Below are positions 1 through 7,145 of a stretch of 64,000 bases of DNA, piece by piece. Numbering within the stretch: the stretch's first letter is position 1; each line of letters begins with the position of its first letter. The position numbers were made by a program, and so were the translations under genes. The stretch comes from Streptomyces jumonjinensis. GTDB taxonomy: Bacteria > Actinomycetota > Actinomycetes > Streptomycetales > Streptomycetaceae. The notes below the pieces were generated by a model that was not told where the DNA came from, made no database searches, and saw only the letters and a program-made list of their open reading frames with translations. The stretch is from positions 44,319 to 108,318 of the forward strand of contig NZ_VCLA01000180.1 of the NCBI RefSeq assembly GCF_009600885.1, in the 5' to 3' direction.

Positions 1-356
1 GTGAGTGCAGCGGCGGTGGCGTCGGGTCGCCGGAGCGGTTGACCCTTGCGGAGGTTGATGATGCGTGCGGCGCGGGCGTAGCGGTCCATCAGGTCTCCTG
101 TGCTGTAGCTGGGGGGTGGTTTCAGGGCGTCGAGGATGGCGGCGCGGATCTGGTTGTTCATCCGCTCGTTGAGTCGCTCGATCTCTTGGACATGGATGGC
201 CCGCCGGGTGGCGGCCCGTCGTGTAGCCCTGTTGGCGCGTGCGGGCTCGGCGTCGTCCGGTACGACGATCTCCCCACCGAACTGGAGTTCGGTCTCCCAG
301 TGGGCGCCAGGCTGCCCGGAGCGCTCCCCACGCGGGACGGATGACGGGCCGGTCAC
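1..356 (-). CDS. Hypothetical element protein, C-terminus cut by window edge
   Basis: An open frame starts at a GTG at 356 and stays open for 118 codons to the window edge. Its start overlaps the stop of the upstream gene as GTGA, the coupling used throughout this operon, which is why I call it a gene. The visible product is hydrophilic and rich in Ala, Arg and Asp, with an Arg-rich stretch near residues 45-60 that could bind nucleic acid. I do not recognise the family. Confidence 0.6.
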   Translation of the reverse strand, partial: MTGPSSVPRGERSGQPGAHWETELQFGGEIVVPDDAEPARANRATRRAATRRAIHVQEIERLNERMNNQIRAAILDALKPPPSYSTGDLMDRYARAARIINLRKGQPLRRPDATAAAL

Positions 357-583
357 TGGGTCGGCTCCTCGGTCACGGTGGTGGTGACGGTGGTGGCGAC
401 GGTGATCATCCGGTGCTCCCAGTTCGGCTGCCGCTCACGGCGCTCGGCGAGGTACCGCTCAGCCCTGGCGCGGTCCGACCAGGAGGCTGCGATGCTGCGG
501 GTGGCGGCCCGGCGCCAGGGCTCGGTCGTGCCGCGCGGGCGGGACTCGATCAGGTAGCTGACGGTGGTGATCGGCGTGGTCAC
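353..583 (-). CDS. Small hypothetical element protein
   Basis: A 76-residue protein starts at GTG 583 behind a good ribosome site (AGGAGA, about 8 bases upstream) and ends in a GTGA overlap with the next gene. The sequence is basic in the middle and ends in a Thr/Val-rich stretch. No domain recognised. Its leader carries a near copy of the leader of the methyltransferase gene (see the repeat at 595-619). Confidence 0.6.
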   Translation of the reverse strand: MTTPITTVSYLIESRPRGTTEPWRRAATRSIAASWSDRARAERYLAERRERQPNWEHRMITVATTVTTTVTEEPTQ

Positions 584-594
584 GGGGTCTCTCC

Positions 595-619
595 TGTGTG
601 CGGGTGGTGGAACCGGATC
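595..619 (-). repeat. Copy 1 of duplicated leader segment
   Basis: Twenty-five bases identical to 1452-1476, inside a longer stretch (584-650) that resembles 1439-1503. Each copy sits just upstream of a minus-strand start codon and includes the ribosome site area. The 584-697 gap otherwise shows no gene. Confidence 0.8.
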
Positions 620-697
620 GGGCCCGGGGGGCTGTTGGTGGTGGGTTGTTGGTTATGCGGCGGTGCCAAGGGCGTCGGTGAGGTCGAGCCAAAGCTG

Positions 698-1438
698 TTA
701 GCAGACGAGTTCGGACAGGCGCTTCGCGGCGGTCTCGCAGTACTGCTCGTTGGCTTCGATGCCTATGGCGCGGCGGCCGGCAAGTCGGGCCGCGTCGAGC
801 GTGGACCCGGATCCGGCGAAGGGGTCAAGGACTAATCCGCCGTGCGGGGAGGCGTACTCGATCAGCGGGGTGAGGACGCTGACGGGCTTCTGCGTGGGGT
901 GCAGGCCGCGCCGGACGGACGGGGACTGGAGGACCGACCGGATGAGCCGTGTCCCGTCGCTGGTCACAATCGCCGGTGCGATAGGTGAGTTGAGATGGGC
1001 GGCAGTGCGGAGGCTGTGGTGTCGGGCCCGGCTACGCGTGTCGACTGCGGGGATCCGGGGCACGGCCTTGCGCTGGTCGCGCCATGAGCCGCGGTACCAG
1101 TACAGGATGTGCTCATGGACGCGCTTGAAGCGGTCCGCGACGAAGTCGCTTCCCTGGTCTTTCTCCCAGATGACGTCCTGTGACAGTCGCCAGTCGGTGA
1201 ACTCTGCGTGCCGGGCGAGGTACATGCGCATGCTGCCGAAGCACCACATGCTGCTCGTGACGGCGGCGGCAAGCGCTGGCCATCCGTCCGGCCACCGGTC
1301 CCACGCAAGGGCCGTGTCGTTGTAGGGCGGGTCGGTGACGATGCAGTCGGCCGTGACGCCGAGTGTGGGCAGAAGGTCGCGCATGTCTCCGTGGTAGAGG
1401 GTGACGTGGTCGTCGCTGTAGTACGGGGTCGGTGGCAT
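698..1438 (-). CDS. Beta-class DNA methyltransferase (N4-cytosine/N6-adenine)
   Basis: A 246-residue amino-methyltransferase that would use S-adenosylmethionine to methylate adenine N6 or cytosine N4 in DNA. The catalytic DPPY motif IV is at residues 36-39 and the SAM-binding DPFAGSGST motif I at 205-213; motif IV before motif I defines the beta class. A HPTQKP motif precedes motif I, as is usual in this family. There is no restriction endonuclease next to it, so a solitary phage-type role (protection of element DNA, or regulation) is inferred. ATG start behind a GAGAG ribosome site. Confidence 0.9.
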   Translation of the reverse strand: MPPTPYYSDDHVTLYHGDMRDLLPTLGVTADCIVTDPPYNDTALAWDRWPDGWPALAAAVTSSMWCFGSMRMYLARHAEFTDWRLSQDVIWEKDQGSDFVADRFKRVHEHILYWYRGSWRDQRKAVPRIPAVDTRSRARHHSLRTAAHLNSPIAPAIVTSDGTRLIRSVLQSPSVRRGLHPTQKPVSVLTPLIEYASPHGGLVLDPFAGSGSTLDAARLAGRRAIGIEANEQYCETAAKRLSELVC

Positions 1439-1451
1439 GGGGTCTCTCTTC

Positions 1452-1476
1452 TGTGTGCGGGTGGTGGAACCGGATC
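1452..1476 (-). repeat. Copy 2 of duplicated leader segment
   Basis: Identical over 25 bases to 595-619. It lies in the 36-base gap between the helicase stop and the methyltransferase start and reaches the last codon of the helicase gene. Confidence 0.8.
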
Positions 1477-3244
1477 AGGCGGCTGGGTGGCTGCTGGTGG
1501 TGGGGTCGCATCCGAGGTGGGTGGTGTATCCGCGTGCTGCCCAGTCGGGCTGGATGGGGTGGGTGCAGATGGTGCAGAGGGGTTCGGTTGAGGTCTTTTC
1601 CTCCGGCGTTCCCTCCCTGTCCCCCCTCCTAGAGGGGGGTGACAGGGGAACGGAGGGCGTTCCTGGTGTTCCCTCGGTGTTACCGGGGAACGGTTGACCT
1701 GCGTCTTTACTGTCCCTTGACCCGTTCCGGGGAACGTTCCCGGGGAACGTGTCCTGGAACGCCTCGGGGGAACGTTGCGGGGAACGCTCCGCGGCGCTGT
1801 TCTGGCGGGCCTTGACGATGCGGGCGACCTTGTCGGAGCCGGCGGGTATCTGGAGTTCGGCGAGCTTGGCCTTGACGACGCGGTTACCAGCGTCGAGGGG
1901 GACCCCGGCATCGTTGAGGCGGGCGATGATGTGCTCGTCGGTGCCGGGGGCGGCGGCCTGCGTGGCGGGGTCCTGCTCGTAGGTCATGAGGACATGGCGG
2001 GTGCAGCCGGGCATGTAGGTGTCGCCGTCACGGCGGGCCTGGCGGACGATCCTGAAGTGGTCGGGTCCGATGCCGGTGCGGGTGTGAGTCCGGCGAAGGG
2101 TGAGGTTGCCGCCGCCCTGCGCGGCGAGGGTCCATACGTGGTCGACGTCCTGCGTCTTCGCGGAGGAGCCTCGGGCGCCCTTGTCGCTGTCTTTGCCGAG
2201 GTGGTCAAGGCGGACGGAGCCGATGCCGGCACGCTTCAGCGGGAGGAGGGTGTTCCGGTAGAGGCTGAGCCAGGTGTCCGATTCGTTCTCCGGGCCGGAG
2301 ATGAACCGGCTGACGGTGTCGATGCAGACGACCTGGGCTTCGACCTCGGCGGCCATGGCCATGAGGTCGGCGCCGCCGCCGGGGGTGTCGAGCGGCCGGA
2401 TCGGGGGGAAGGACGCGTAGGTCAGCATCCCCATCCGGCCGGGCCCGGCGCCGTAGGAGATGAATCGTCCCTGCACGTCGGGCCAGCCGTTCTCGGCGTC
2501 GACGTAGAGAACGCTGATCTGGGGCTGCGGGCGGTCTCCGAGGAAGCTCTGTCCGGTGGCCATGCGCCACAGCCACTCCTGCGTGAACAGGCTTTTCCCG
2601 GCCTTGCCGTCGCCGACGATGGTGATCTGCTGCCCGGGGGCCATGAGCCGTCCGGGGAGGAGCTGGACGGCGCCGAAGTCGGTGGCGAAGAAGTCGTCCC
2701 ACGCGAGGAAGGAGTCCGCAAGGTGGCTGGAGCGGGCGGTGGTGCCGCTGCCCTCGGTGGCGGTCTCGATCTCCTTGCGGCTGGTCGTGATGACCTCGTC
2801 CAGGTCACCGTCGTACCCGAGCTGGGTGATGCGGACGGCGGCTTCGATGACGCGCCGGCGGACGGCATGCTCGGCGATGACGTCAGCGTAGTAGCCGACG
2901 TTGGCCACGGAGGGGACGGCCTGGACGAGGACGTGGAGGTAGGCGGTGCCGCCGACGCGGCCGATGTCGCCTCGGCTGACCAGTTCGGCGGCGACCATGA
3001 TGGGGTCGACCGGCTCGTCCTTGGCGTGGAGGTCGAGGATGGTTCGGAAGATCGTCTCGTGTGCCGGGCGGTAGAACGCGGTGGGGTTGAGGGTGCGGGC
3101 GGCGAGGATGCCGTCCCTGGAGAGCAGCATGCCGCCGAGGACGGCCTGCTCGGCGTCCAGGTTGTGCGGGGGGACCCGGGTGAAGGCGTCGCCGTCCGCC
3201 GCCGCGGGGTCGGGGCGGTGGTTCAGGTGGCGGACGTTCTCCAC
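1475..3244 (-). CDS. Replicative helicase with DnaB-type N-domain and RepA/AAA_25-type ATPase core
   Basis: A 589-residue protein. I chose GTG 3244 because an AGGAG lies 6 bases upstream; the longer open frame upstream overlaps the preceding small gene. Residues 25-125 resemble the DnaB N-terminal (primase-binding) domain. The ATPase core is closer to hexameric RepA-like helicases, with Walker A GDGKAGKS at 211-218 and a Walker B-like VVCIDT at 305-310. Residues 486-546 are an irregular Pro/Gly/Asn-rich linker encoded by the iteron cluster. The tail has a CTIC cysteine pair and a later Cys, perhaps a zinc site. It is the likely replication helicase of the element. Confidence 0.85.
   Translation of the reverse strand: MENVRHLNHRPDPAAADGDAFTRVPPHNLDAEQAVLGGMLLSRDGILAARTLNPTAFYRPAHETIFRTILDLHAKDEPVDPIMVAAELVSRGDIGRVGGTAYLHVLVQAVPSVANVGYYADVIAEHAVRRRVIEAAVRITQLGYDGDLDEVITTSRKEIETATEGSGTTARSSHLADSFLAWDDFFATDFGAVQLLPGRLMAPGQQITIVGDGKAGKSLFTQEWLWRMATGQSFLGDRPQPQISVLYVDAENGWPDVQGRFISYGAGPGRMGMLTYASFPPIRPLDTPGGGADLMAMAAEVEAQVVCIDTVSRFISGPENESDTWLSLYRNTLLPLKRAGIGSVRLDHLGKDSDKGARGSSAKTQDVDHVWTLAAQGGGNLTLRRTHTRTGIGPDHFRIVRQARRDGDTYMPGCTRHVLMTYEQDPATQAAAPGTDEHIIARLNDAGVPLDAGNRVVKAKLAELQIPAGSDKVARIVKARQNSAAERSPQRSPEAFQDTFPGNVPRNGSRDSKDAGQPFPGNTEGTPGTPSVPLSPPSRRGDREGTPEEKTSTEPLCTICTHPIQPDWAARGYTTHLGCDPTTSSHPAA
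1606..1790. repeat. Iteron-like GGGGAACG cluster inside the helicase gene
   Basis: GGGGAACG occurs exactly at 1645, 1685, 1729, 1742, 1767 and 1779 on the plus strand, with further inverted CGTTCC/GTTCCC copies at 1608, 1658, 1668 and 1723. A perfect palindrome GGGAACGTTCCC lies at 1730-1741. Clustered direct and inverted copies resemble an initiator-binding region; phage lambda likewise has its origin iterons inside a replication gene. Origin function is inference. Confidence 0.6.
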
Positions 3245-3252
3245 GGGGCTCC

Positions 3253-3543
3253 TCAGAACAGGGTGTCGGGCGTGCTGGTGCAGCGGTGTTCGGTGACGAT
3301 CTGGTGCTGGCAGGCGCGGGAGGGGCAGCGCCAGCGGAGGTGCGGGGGGCCGATGTGGGGCTGGTGGAGGCACCAGGTGAGCCGCATGGGGGTGCGGTGG
3401 TGGTGTTCGGTGGCGGGGTCGATCGGGGCCGGGTCCGCGGTGACGTGGAGTGCGGCGCGGTGGCCGACCCACTGGCGGAGGACGGGGGCCGCGCACGTCG
3501 GGCACCGGGAGTCGGCGGTGCCCGACGTGCGACGGCCGGTCAT
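3253..3543 (-). CDS. Small zinc-ribbon-like element protein
   Basis: A 96-residue protein starting at ATG 3543 in an ATGA overlap with the gene upstream and ending 8 bases before the helicase start. It has a CPTC pair near residue 14 and Cys/His pairs further on (WCLH, then CPSRACQH), suggesting a metal-binding fold. Its place directly before the helicase suggests a replication accessory role; this is inference only. Confidence 0.65.
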   Translation of the reverse strand: MTGRRTSGTADSRCPTCAAPVLRQWVGHRAALHVTADPAPIDPATEHHHRTPMRLTWCLHQPHIGPPHLRWRCPSRACQHQIVTEHRCTSTPDTLF

Positions 3544-3914
3544 CAGCTCTGCTCGCTGCCCGCGCCGACGAGGAGCCCGGAGCCGTGCCGGAGCACGTCG
3601 CGGGCCTGCTGAACGTCGGGGTGGAGTTCGCCGTCGAGGGTTCCGCCCTTGGTGCGGAGGCGGTACAGGCCGCGCTGGAGTTCGCGGAGTCGTTCGTCGC
3701 TGTAGTCGTCGGCGGCGACCTCTATGGCGACGATGCGGATCTTGACGGCGGGGTTCTTGTCCTCGTCGGGGCCGGGCTCGGTGCGCTCGACGTGGGCCAG
3801 TTCCACGACGGCCATCCAGCGGCCCTGGCGGTTGCGGAACATGTCGAGGGCGTGGTCGGCGAGGGCTTCGCGAACGTCCTCGATGATCTTCGAGTCGAAC
3901 TTGATGTCGGGCAT
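3543..3914 (-). CDS. Hypothetical element protein
   Basis: A 123-residue acidic protein with ATG 3914 behind an AAGGAA ribosome site. It has an alternating hydrophobic pattern (WMAVVELAHVE, IRIVAIEVA) consistent with a small alpha/beta fold and no signal or membrane segment. Its stop overlaps the next start. Family not recognised. Confidence 0.65.
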   Translation of the reverse strand: MPDIKFDSKIIEDVREALADHALDMFRNRQGRWMAVVELAHVERTEPGPDEDKNPAVKIRIVAIEVAADDYSDERLRELQRGLYRLRTKGGTLDGELHPDVQQARDVLRHGSGLLVGAGSEQS

Positions 3915-3925
3915 GTGGGTTCCTT

Positions 3926-4375
3926 TCAGAGGTTGGCGAGGACGCGGCGGGACAGCTCCATGACGAAGCGGGTGCGGGCGTCGTGGTCGAGGTCGGGGTG
4001 GAAGGCGAAGTGGAGGCGGACGCGGGGCGTGTCCACGCCGTTGCCGGGGTCGTATCCGACGGTGAGGGTGTGCTCTTCGGGCTCCAGGCCGTCGATGCCG
4101 AGGGCGATGGCCCACGCGGAGGTGTCGGCGGCTGTGCAGATGAGGTCGTGGATGCAGCCCTGGGCCTCGCTGTACTGCCTGTCGCCACCGGTGCCTCTGA
4201 GGAGGTCTCGCCAGCTCACCGGGGTGCTGGTGTCGACGGTGTGGGCGACGGGGGCGCTCTGCATCATCTCGCCGACCTCCATGAAGTAGGGGTCCTTGGC
4301 GAGTTCGGCGTGCTGTCGGGCGGCCTCGGCGCGGAGGTCGGCGTCGGTGTACGGCGGCCGGGCGTGGGCGGTCAT
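3926..4375 (-). CDS. Hypothetical element protein
   Basis: A 149-residue cytoplasmic protein starting at ATG 4375, coupled to the gene upstream by an ATGA overlap. The C-terminal half is predicted strand-rich (EEHTLTVGYDP, RVRLHFAFHPD). No known motif; family not recognised. Confidence 0.65.
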   Translation of the reverse strand: MTAHARPPYTDADLRAEAARQHAELAKDPYFMEVGEMMQSAPVAHTVDTSTPVSWRDLLRGTGGDRQYSEAQGCIHDLICTAADTSAWAIALGIDGLEPEEHTLTVGYDPGNGVDTPRVRLHFAFHPDLDHDARTRFVMELSRRVLANL

Positions 4376-4623
4376 GCGGCTTGCCTTTCAGTGATGGGTG
4401 CGGCGGGGTGGCATCGGGTGGCGTGGACGGCCCGGACGGTGTCCACGAAGCGGCGTACGGCGAGGGGGCCGGTGACGGGGCCTTCCTGGGTGCCGCAGCG
4501 GAGGCAGGCGTAGACAGCGCGCGGCGGGCGGCGGTACTCGATGTGGCCGGTGAGGTCGCCGCGCTTGATCTCGTAGCCGTCGCCGAAGTCGACGGCGAGC
4601 GCGCCGCTCATGCGGGCGGTCAT
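4372..4623 (-). CDS. Small hypothetical element protein with a Cys pair
   Basis: An 83-residue protein in the coupled operon; ATG 4623 overlaps the stop of the RuvC-like gene and its own stop overlaps the next ATG. It has a single CLRC pair in mid-sequence and an Arg-rich surface, so a small metal-bound DNA-associated protein is possible. An internal ATG at 4611 is an alternative start. Confidence 0.65.
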   Translation of the reverse strand: MTARMSGALAVDFGDGYEIKRGDLTGHIEYRRPPRAVYACLRCGTQEGPVTGPLAVRRFVDTVRAVHATRCHPAAPITERQAA

Positions 4624-5243
4624 CGGGCCACCACGGTGGCGCGGTCGGGCCAGCGCACCGAGTCGAGCGCTCGGCGGTGGGTGTCCGGGACGACGGCGAG
4701 GGGCCAGCCGAGCCAGTGCACGCCCATCGCCATGAGGATGTGCGCGTCGGCCTCGTCGTAGCGGGCGGGGCCCTCGGTGTGGATGCCGTACGTCTCGGCG
4801 ACGGCGTCCCGGAGTGCGCCCTTGAGGGCGTCCCCGCGGAGCCGCTTCCCGGTCTCGGGATCCTTCGGCGCGGCGGTGCCGACGGCGTAGATCATCCGCT
4901 GGCCGGGGGTGACGACGGCGTACGGGATGCGGCGTTTCCACAGGTCGTGGCGGACCATCCACCGCATCGCGGCCAGCGCGTCGGCCCCGGTGTTGTTGTG
5001 GCCGTAGGCGGCGCCCTCGATGACGACGAAGTCCGCCGCGCGGATGTGGTCGGCGATGCCGATGAGCTGCTGCTCGAACCGGGAGTGCTGGCTCTGGCCG
5101 CGGGCCTTGACGTGGTCGGTCCAGCCCTCCCCGGCGATGCCGGTGATGCCCATCGCGATATCCAGCCCAATGACCCGGGGCCGGGCCCCGGCCGCCACAA
5201 GGGCGGCCGGGGCCTCGGGGGTGAACGGGGTCGGGGCGGTCAC
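4620..5243 (-). CDS. RuvC-like Holliday junction endonuclease
   Basis: A 207-residue RNase H-fold nuclease starting at GTG 5243 in a GTGA overlap. The acidic residues of the RuvC family are in place: Asp28 in VIGLDIAMGITG, Glu76 in FVVIEGAAYG, and Asp163 and Asp166 in the C-terminal DEADA helix. It would cut four-way or branched DNA during phage replication and recombination. It is not the host ruvC: it sits in the element operon between small phage genes. Confidence 0.8.
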   Translation of the reverse strand: MTAPTPFTPEAPAALVAAGARPRVIGLDIAMGITGIAGEGWTDHVKARGQSQHSRFEQQLIGIADHIRAADFVVIEGAAYGHNNTGADALAAMRWMVRHDLWKRRIPYAVVTPGQRMIYAVGTAAPKDPETGKRLRGDALKGALRDAVAETYGIHTEGPARYDEADAHILMAMGVHWLGWPLAVVPDTHRRALDSVRWPDRATVVAR

Positions 5244-5635
5244 TGGTCCTCCCAGCAGTTCATGGCCTCGGTGAGGGCCAGCGCGCCCGTCCACGCGACC
5301 GCAGCGGGCGCGGCCGGACCGGCCGGACCGTGCTCGCAGATGTGGAAGACGAAGGCGGTGACGTCGTCGGGGGCGGCGATCACGGGGCCGGGAAGAAGCG
5401 GGCCGTCCCCGTCACGGTCTCCGGAGGCGGACCAGCCCTTGATCGACGACCACGCGAGGTGCAGGCCGTGCGGCCAGTAGTCCTCGGTGAGGGCGTGGTG
5501 GTCGGCGGCCCACTGGAGCCGGATGCGGTAGTCGAGGTCGTCGGTGGTCCGCAGCTCGATGAGCGCGGGCCGGACGTCGGCCCCTGCGAGGTCGGCGTAG
5601 ACGGCCTCGGCGTAGGCGATGTGAGGGAGGATCAT
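5240..5635 (-). CDS. Hypothetical element protein
   Basis: A 131-residue acidic protein (ATG 5635, ATGA overlap with the exonuclease gene), rich in Trp and His. It lies between two nuclease genes, but no domain is recognised. Confidence 0.65.
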   Translation of the reverse strand: MILPHIAYAEAVYADLAGADVRPALIELRTTDDLDYRIRLQWAADHHALTEDYWPHGLHLAWSSIKGWSASGDRDGDGPLLPGPVIAAPDDVTAFVFHICEHGPAGPAAPAAVAWTGALALTEAMNCWEDQ

Positions 5636-6366
5636 CGGTCGCCGTCCTCGGTGCGCTGCTGCGGGATGAAGGGCCACTCGGTGCGCACGTCGTCCGCCCA
5701 CTCCTCTTTGCCGGGCGTCCGGGCGAAGTACGCGCGGAGCCCTTCGGCCTGCACTCGGGCCCACTCGATCTGCCAGCGGTGCAGCTCCGCGAGGGACGCG
5801 CCCCCGATGTCCGCGCGTTTGTTCGCGATCCGCCAGGCGACCCGGCATGCCGCGATGGCGTCGGCGTCCGCCGAGTGCGCCCCGTCCAGGGCGACCTGGT
5901 AGTGGCGGGCGAGGTCGTCGAGCTTCCGCCCGCCCTTCCGGTACGGGTCGACGTGCTTGTCCAGCACCCGCGGGTCTATGACCCGCAGCTGCTCTCCGAC
6001 CAGGTCGGTCAGCGGCTGGACACCATGACGGCGGGCCTCCCGGTCCAACATCGTCAGATCGAACGACGCGTTCATCGCCACCACCGGGATGCCGTCCCGC
6101 ACGACCTGCGCGAGCGCCGCGACGACCTGCTCGACGACCTCGGCGGCCGGCCGACCGTCGGCGCGGGCCTGCTCAGTGGTGATGCCGTGCACGGCAGCGG
6201 CCTCGGCCGGGATGTCGATGCCGGGGTCAGCAAGCCAGGTCGCGGAGGCGGTGGGATGGTGGCCGCCGCACCGGACGACGCACGCGGTGACGATGCGGTC
6301 GTCCTCCACGGAGACGCCGGTGGTCTCCAGGTCGAAGCCGCACATGCGGCCGAGGTGCCAGCTCAC
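5632..6366 (-). CDS. DEDDh 3'-5' exonuclease (DnaQ/epsilon type)
   Basis: A 244-residue exonuclease with the three Exo motifs of the DnaQ family: FDLETTG (Asp12, Glu14), then NASFDLTMLDRE, and HSADADA with the His that marks the DEDDh type. It would remove nucleotides from 3' ends, for proofreading or repair of the element DNA. It stands alone, without a polymerase domain, and sits next to the annealing protein and RuvC genes. Confidence 0.85.
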   Translation of the reverse strand: MSWHLGRMCGFDLETTGVSVEDDRIVTACVVRCGGHHPTASATWLADPGIDIPAEAAAVHGITTEQARADGRPAAEVVEQVVAALAQVVRDGIPVVAMNASFDLTMLDREARRHGVQPLTDLVGEQLRVIDPRVLDKHVDPYRKGGRKLDDLARHYQVALDGAHSADADAIAACRVAWRIANKRADIGGASLAELHRWQIEWARVQAEGLRAYFARTPGKEEWADDVRTEWPFIPQQRTEDGDR

Positions 6367-7145
6367 TGGCCACCTACCTGGATGCGCTCCTGACCGATCC
6401 GGAACAGGAAGGCCCCGAGGGGTTCCTCGTCCCCGACCTCGTTCACGACCTGAGCGTTGAAGAGGCCGACCTGCTTGATCTCGTAGTTGATCTGTGCGAG
6501 CCGCTGCCGGGACGTCCCCGCCTCCAGGATCTCGTCACGGTACGAAGCGGCCGTCCGAGGCGGCGCCTCGCCCCGTTCGATGTTCGACTCGTCACTGTCC
6601 GGGGCCCCCGTGGGGATCAGCCCGGCGATCAGCAGAACGACCCGCTGCGCGATGGTCTGCGCCTTCGCAGTGCCCTTGTCGGCGTAGTCCAGGGATTCCC
6701 CCTCGGACTCCATCTCGAAGAAGTCGCCTCGGGGCCCGTACACCCTCCACGTCACCTTCGTGGTGGCTTCCCGCATCGGGGTGCCCTTACCGCTCTTGGC
6801 GTCCCGGTGGGACGGCGCGAGCCGGTGCGGGATGACGGAGACACCGTGCTTGAGGGTGACGGGGCCGAAGGCGGCGACGGTGCGCTCGTAGCCTCGGAAG
6901 TCGTACTTCTTCTTCCCGTTCTCGACGTAGGCGTCGCCCTTGCCGATATAGGCGATGTCCCGGCGGACGCGGAGCCAGGCGATGTGGACGGGAACGTCCG
7001 CCCACTCTTCACTCTCCGCAGGCACGTAGCCGGACAGGTCGGGCAACGACTCAGTGATGATCCCGGTGTCGTCGGCCGATCCGGCTGGCGGCAGGGTGTC
7101 GGTGCGGCCAGCGGCGGCAGCGGCGCGCTCGGCGAGCGTGCTCAT
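6363..7145 (-). CDS. ERF-family single-strand DNA annealing protein
   Basis: A 260-residue protein whose residues 60-140 match the ERF/Sak signature: a Tyr-Asp-Phe-Arg-Gly-Tyr stretch, a VTLKHGVSVIPH strand, then WRVYGPRGD. ERF proteins pair homologous single strands for phage recombination and circularisation. It partners the YqaJ exonuclease encoded immediately upstream with an ATGA overlap, a functional equivalent of lambda Bet plus Exo. Confidence 0.8.
   Translation of the reverse strand: MSTLAERAAAAAGRTDTLPPAGSADDTGIITESLPDLSGYVPAESEEWADVPVHIAWLRVRRDIAYIGKGDAYVENGKKKYDFRGYERTVAAFGPVTLKHGVSVIPHRLAPSHRDAKSGKGTPMREATTKVTWRVYGPRGDFFEMESEGESLDYADKGTAKAQTIAQRVVLLIAGLIPTGAPDSDESNIERGEAPPRTAASYRDEILEAGTSRQRLAQINYEIKQVGLFNAQVVNEVGDEEPLGAFLFRIGQERIQVGGQ

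Noticed and set aside
1775..3745. Long plus-strand open frame of 656 codons antisense to the helicase
   Set aside because: Valine/glycine/aspartate-rich shadow of a high-GC minus-strand gene; no domain, no ribosome site, and the minus strand carries clear Walker motifs.
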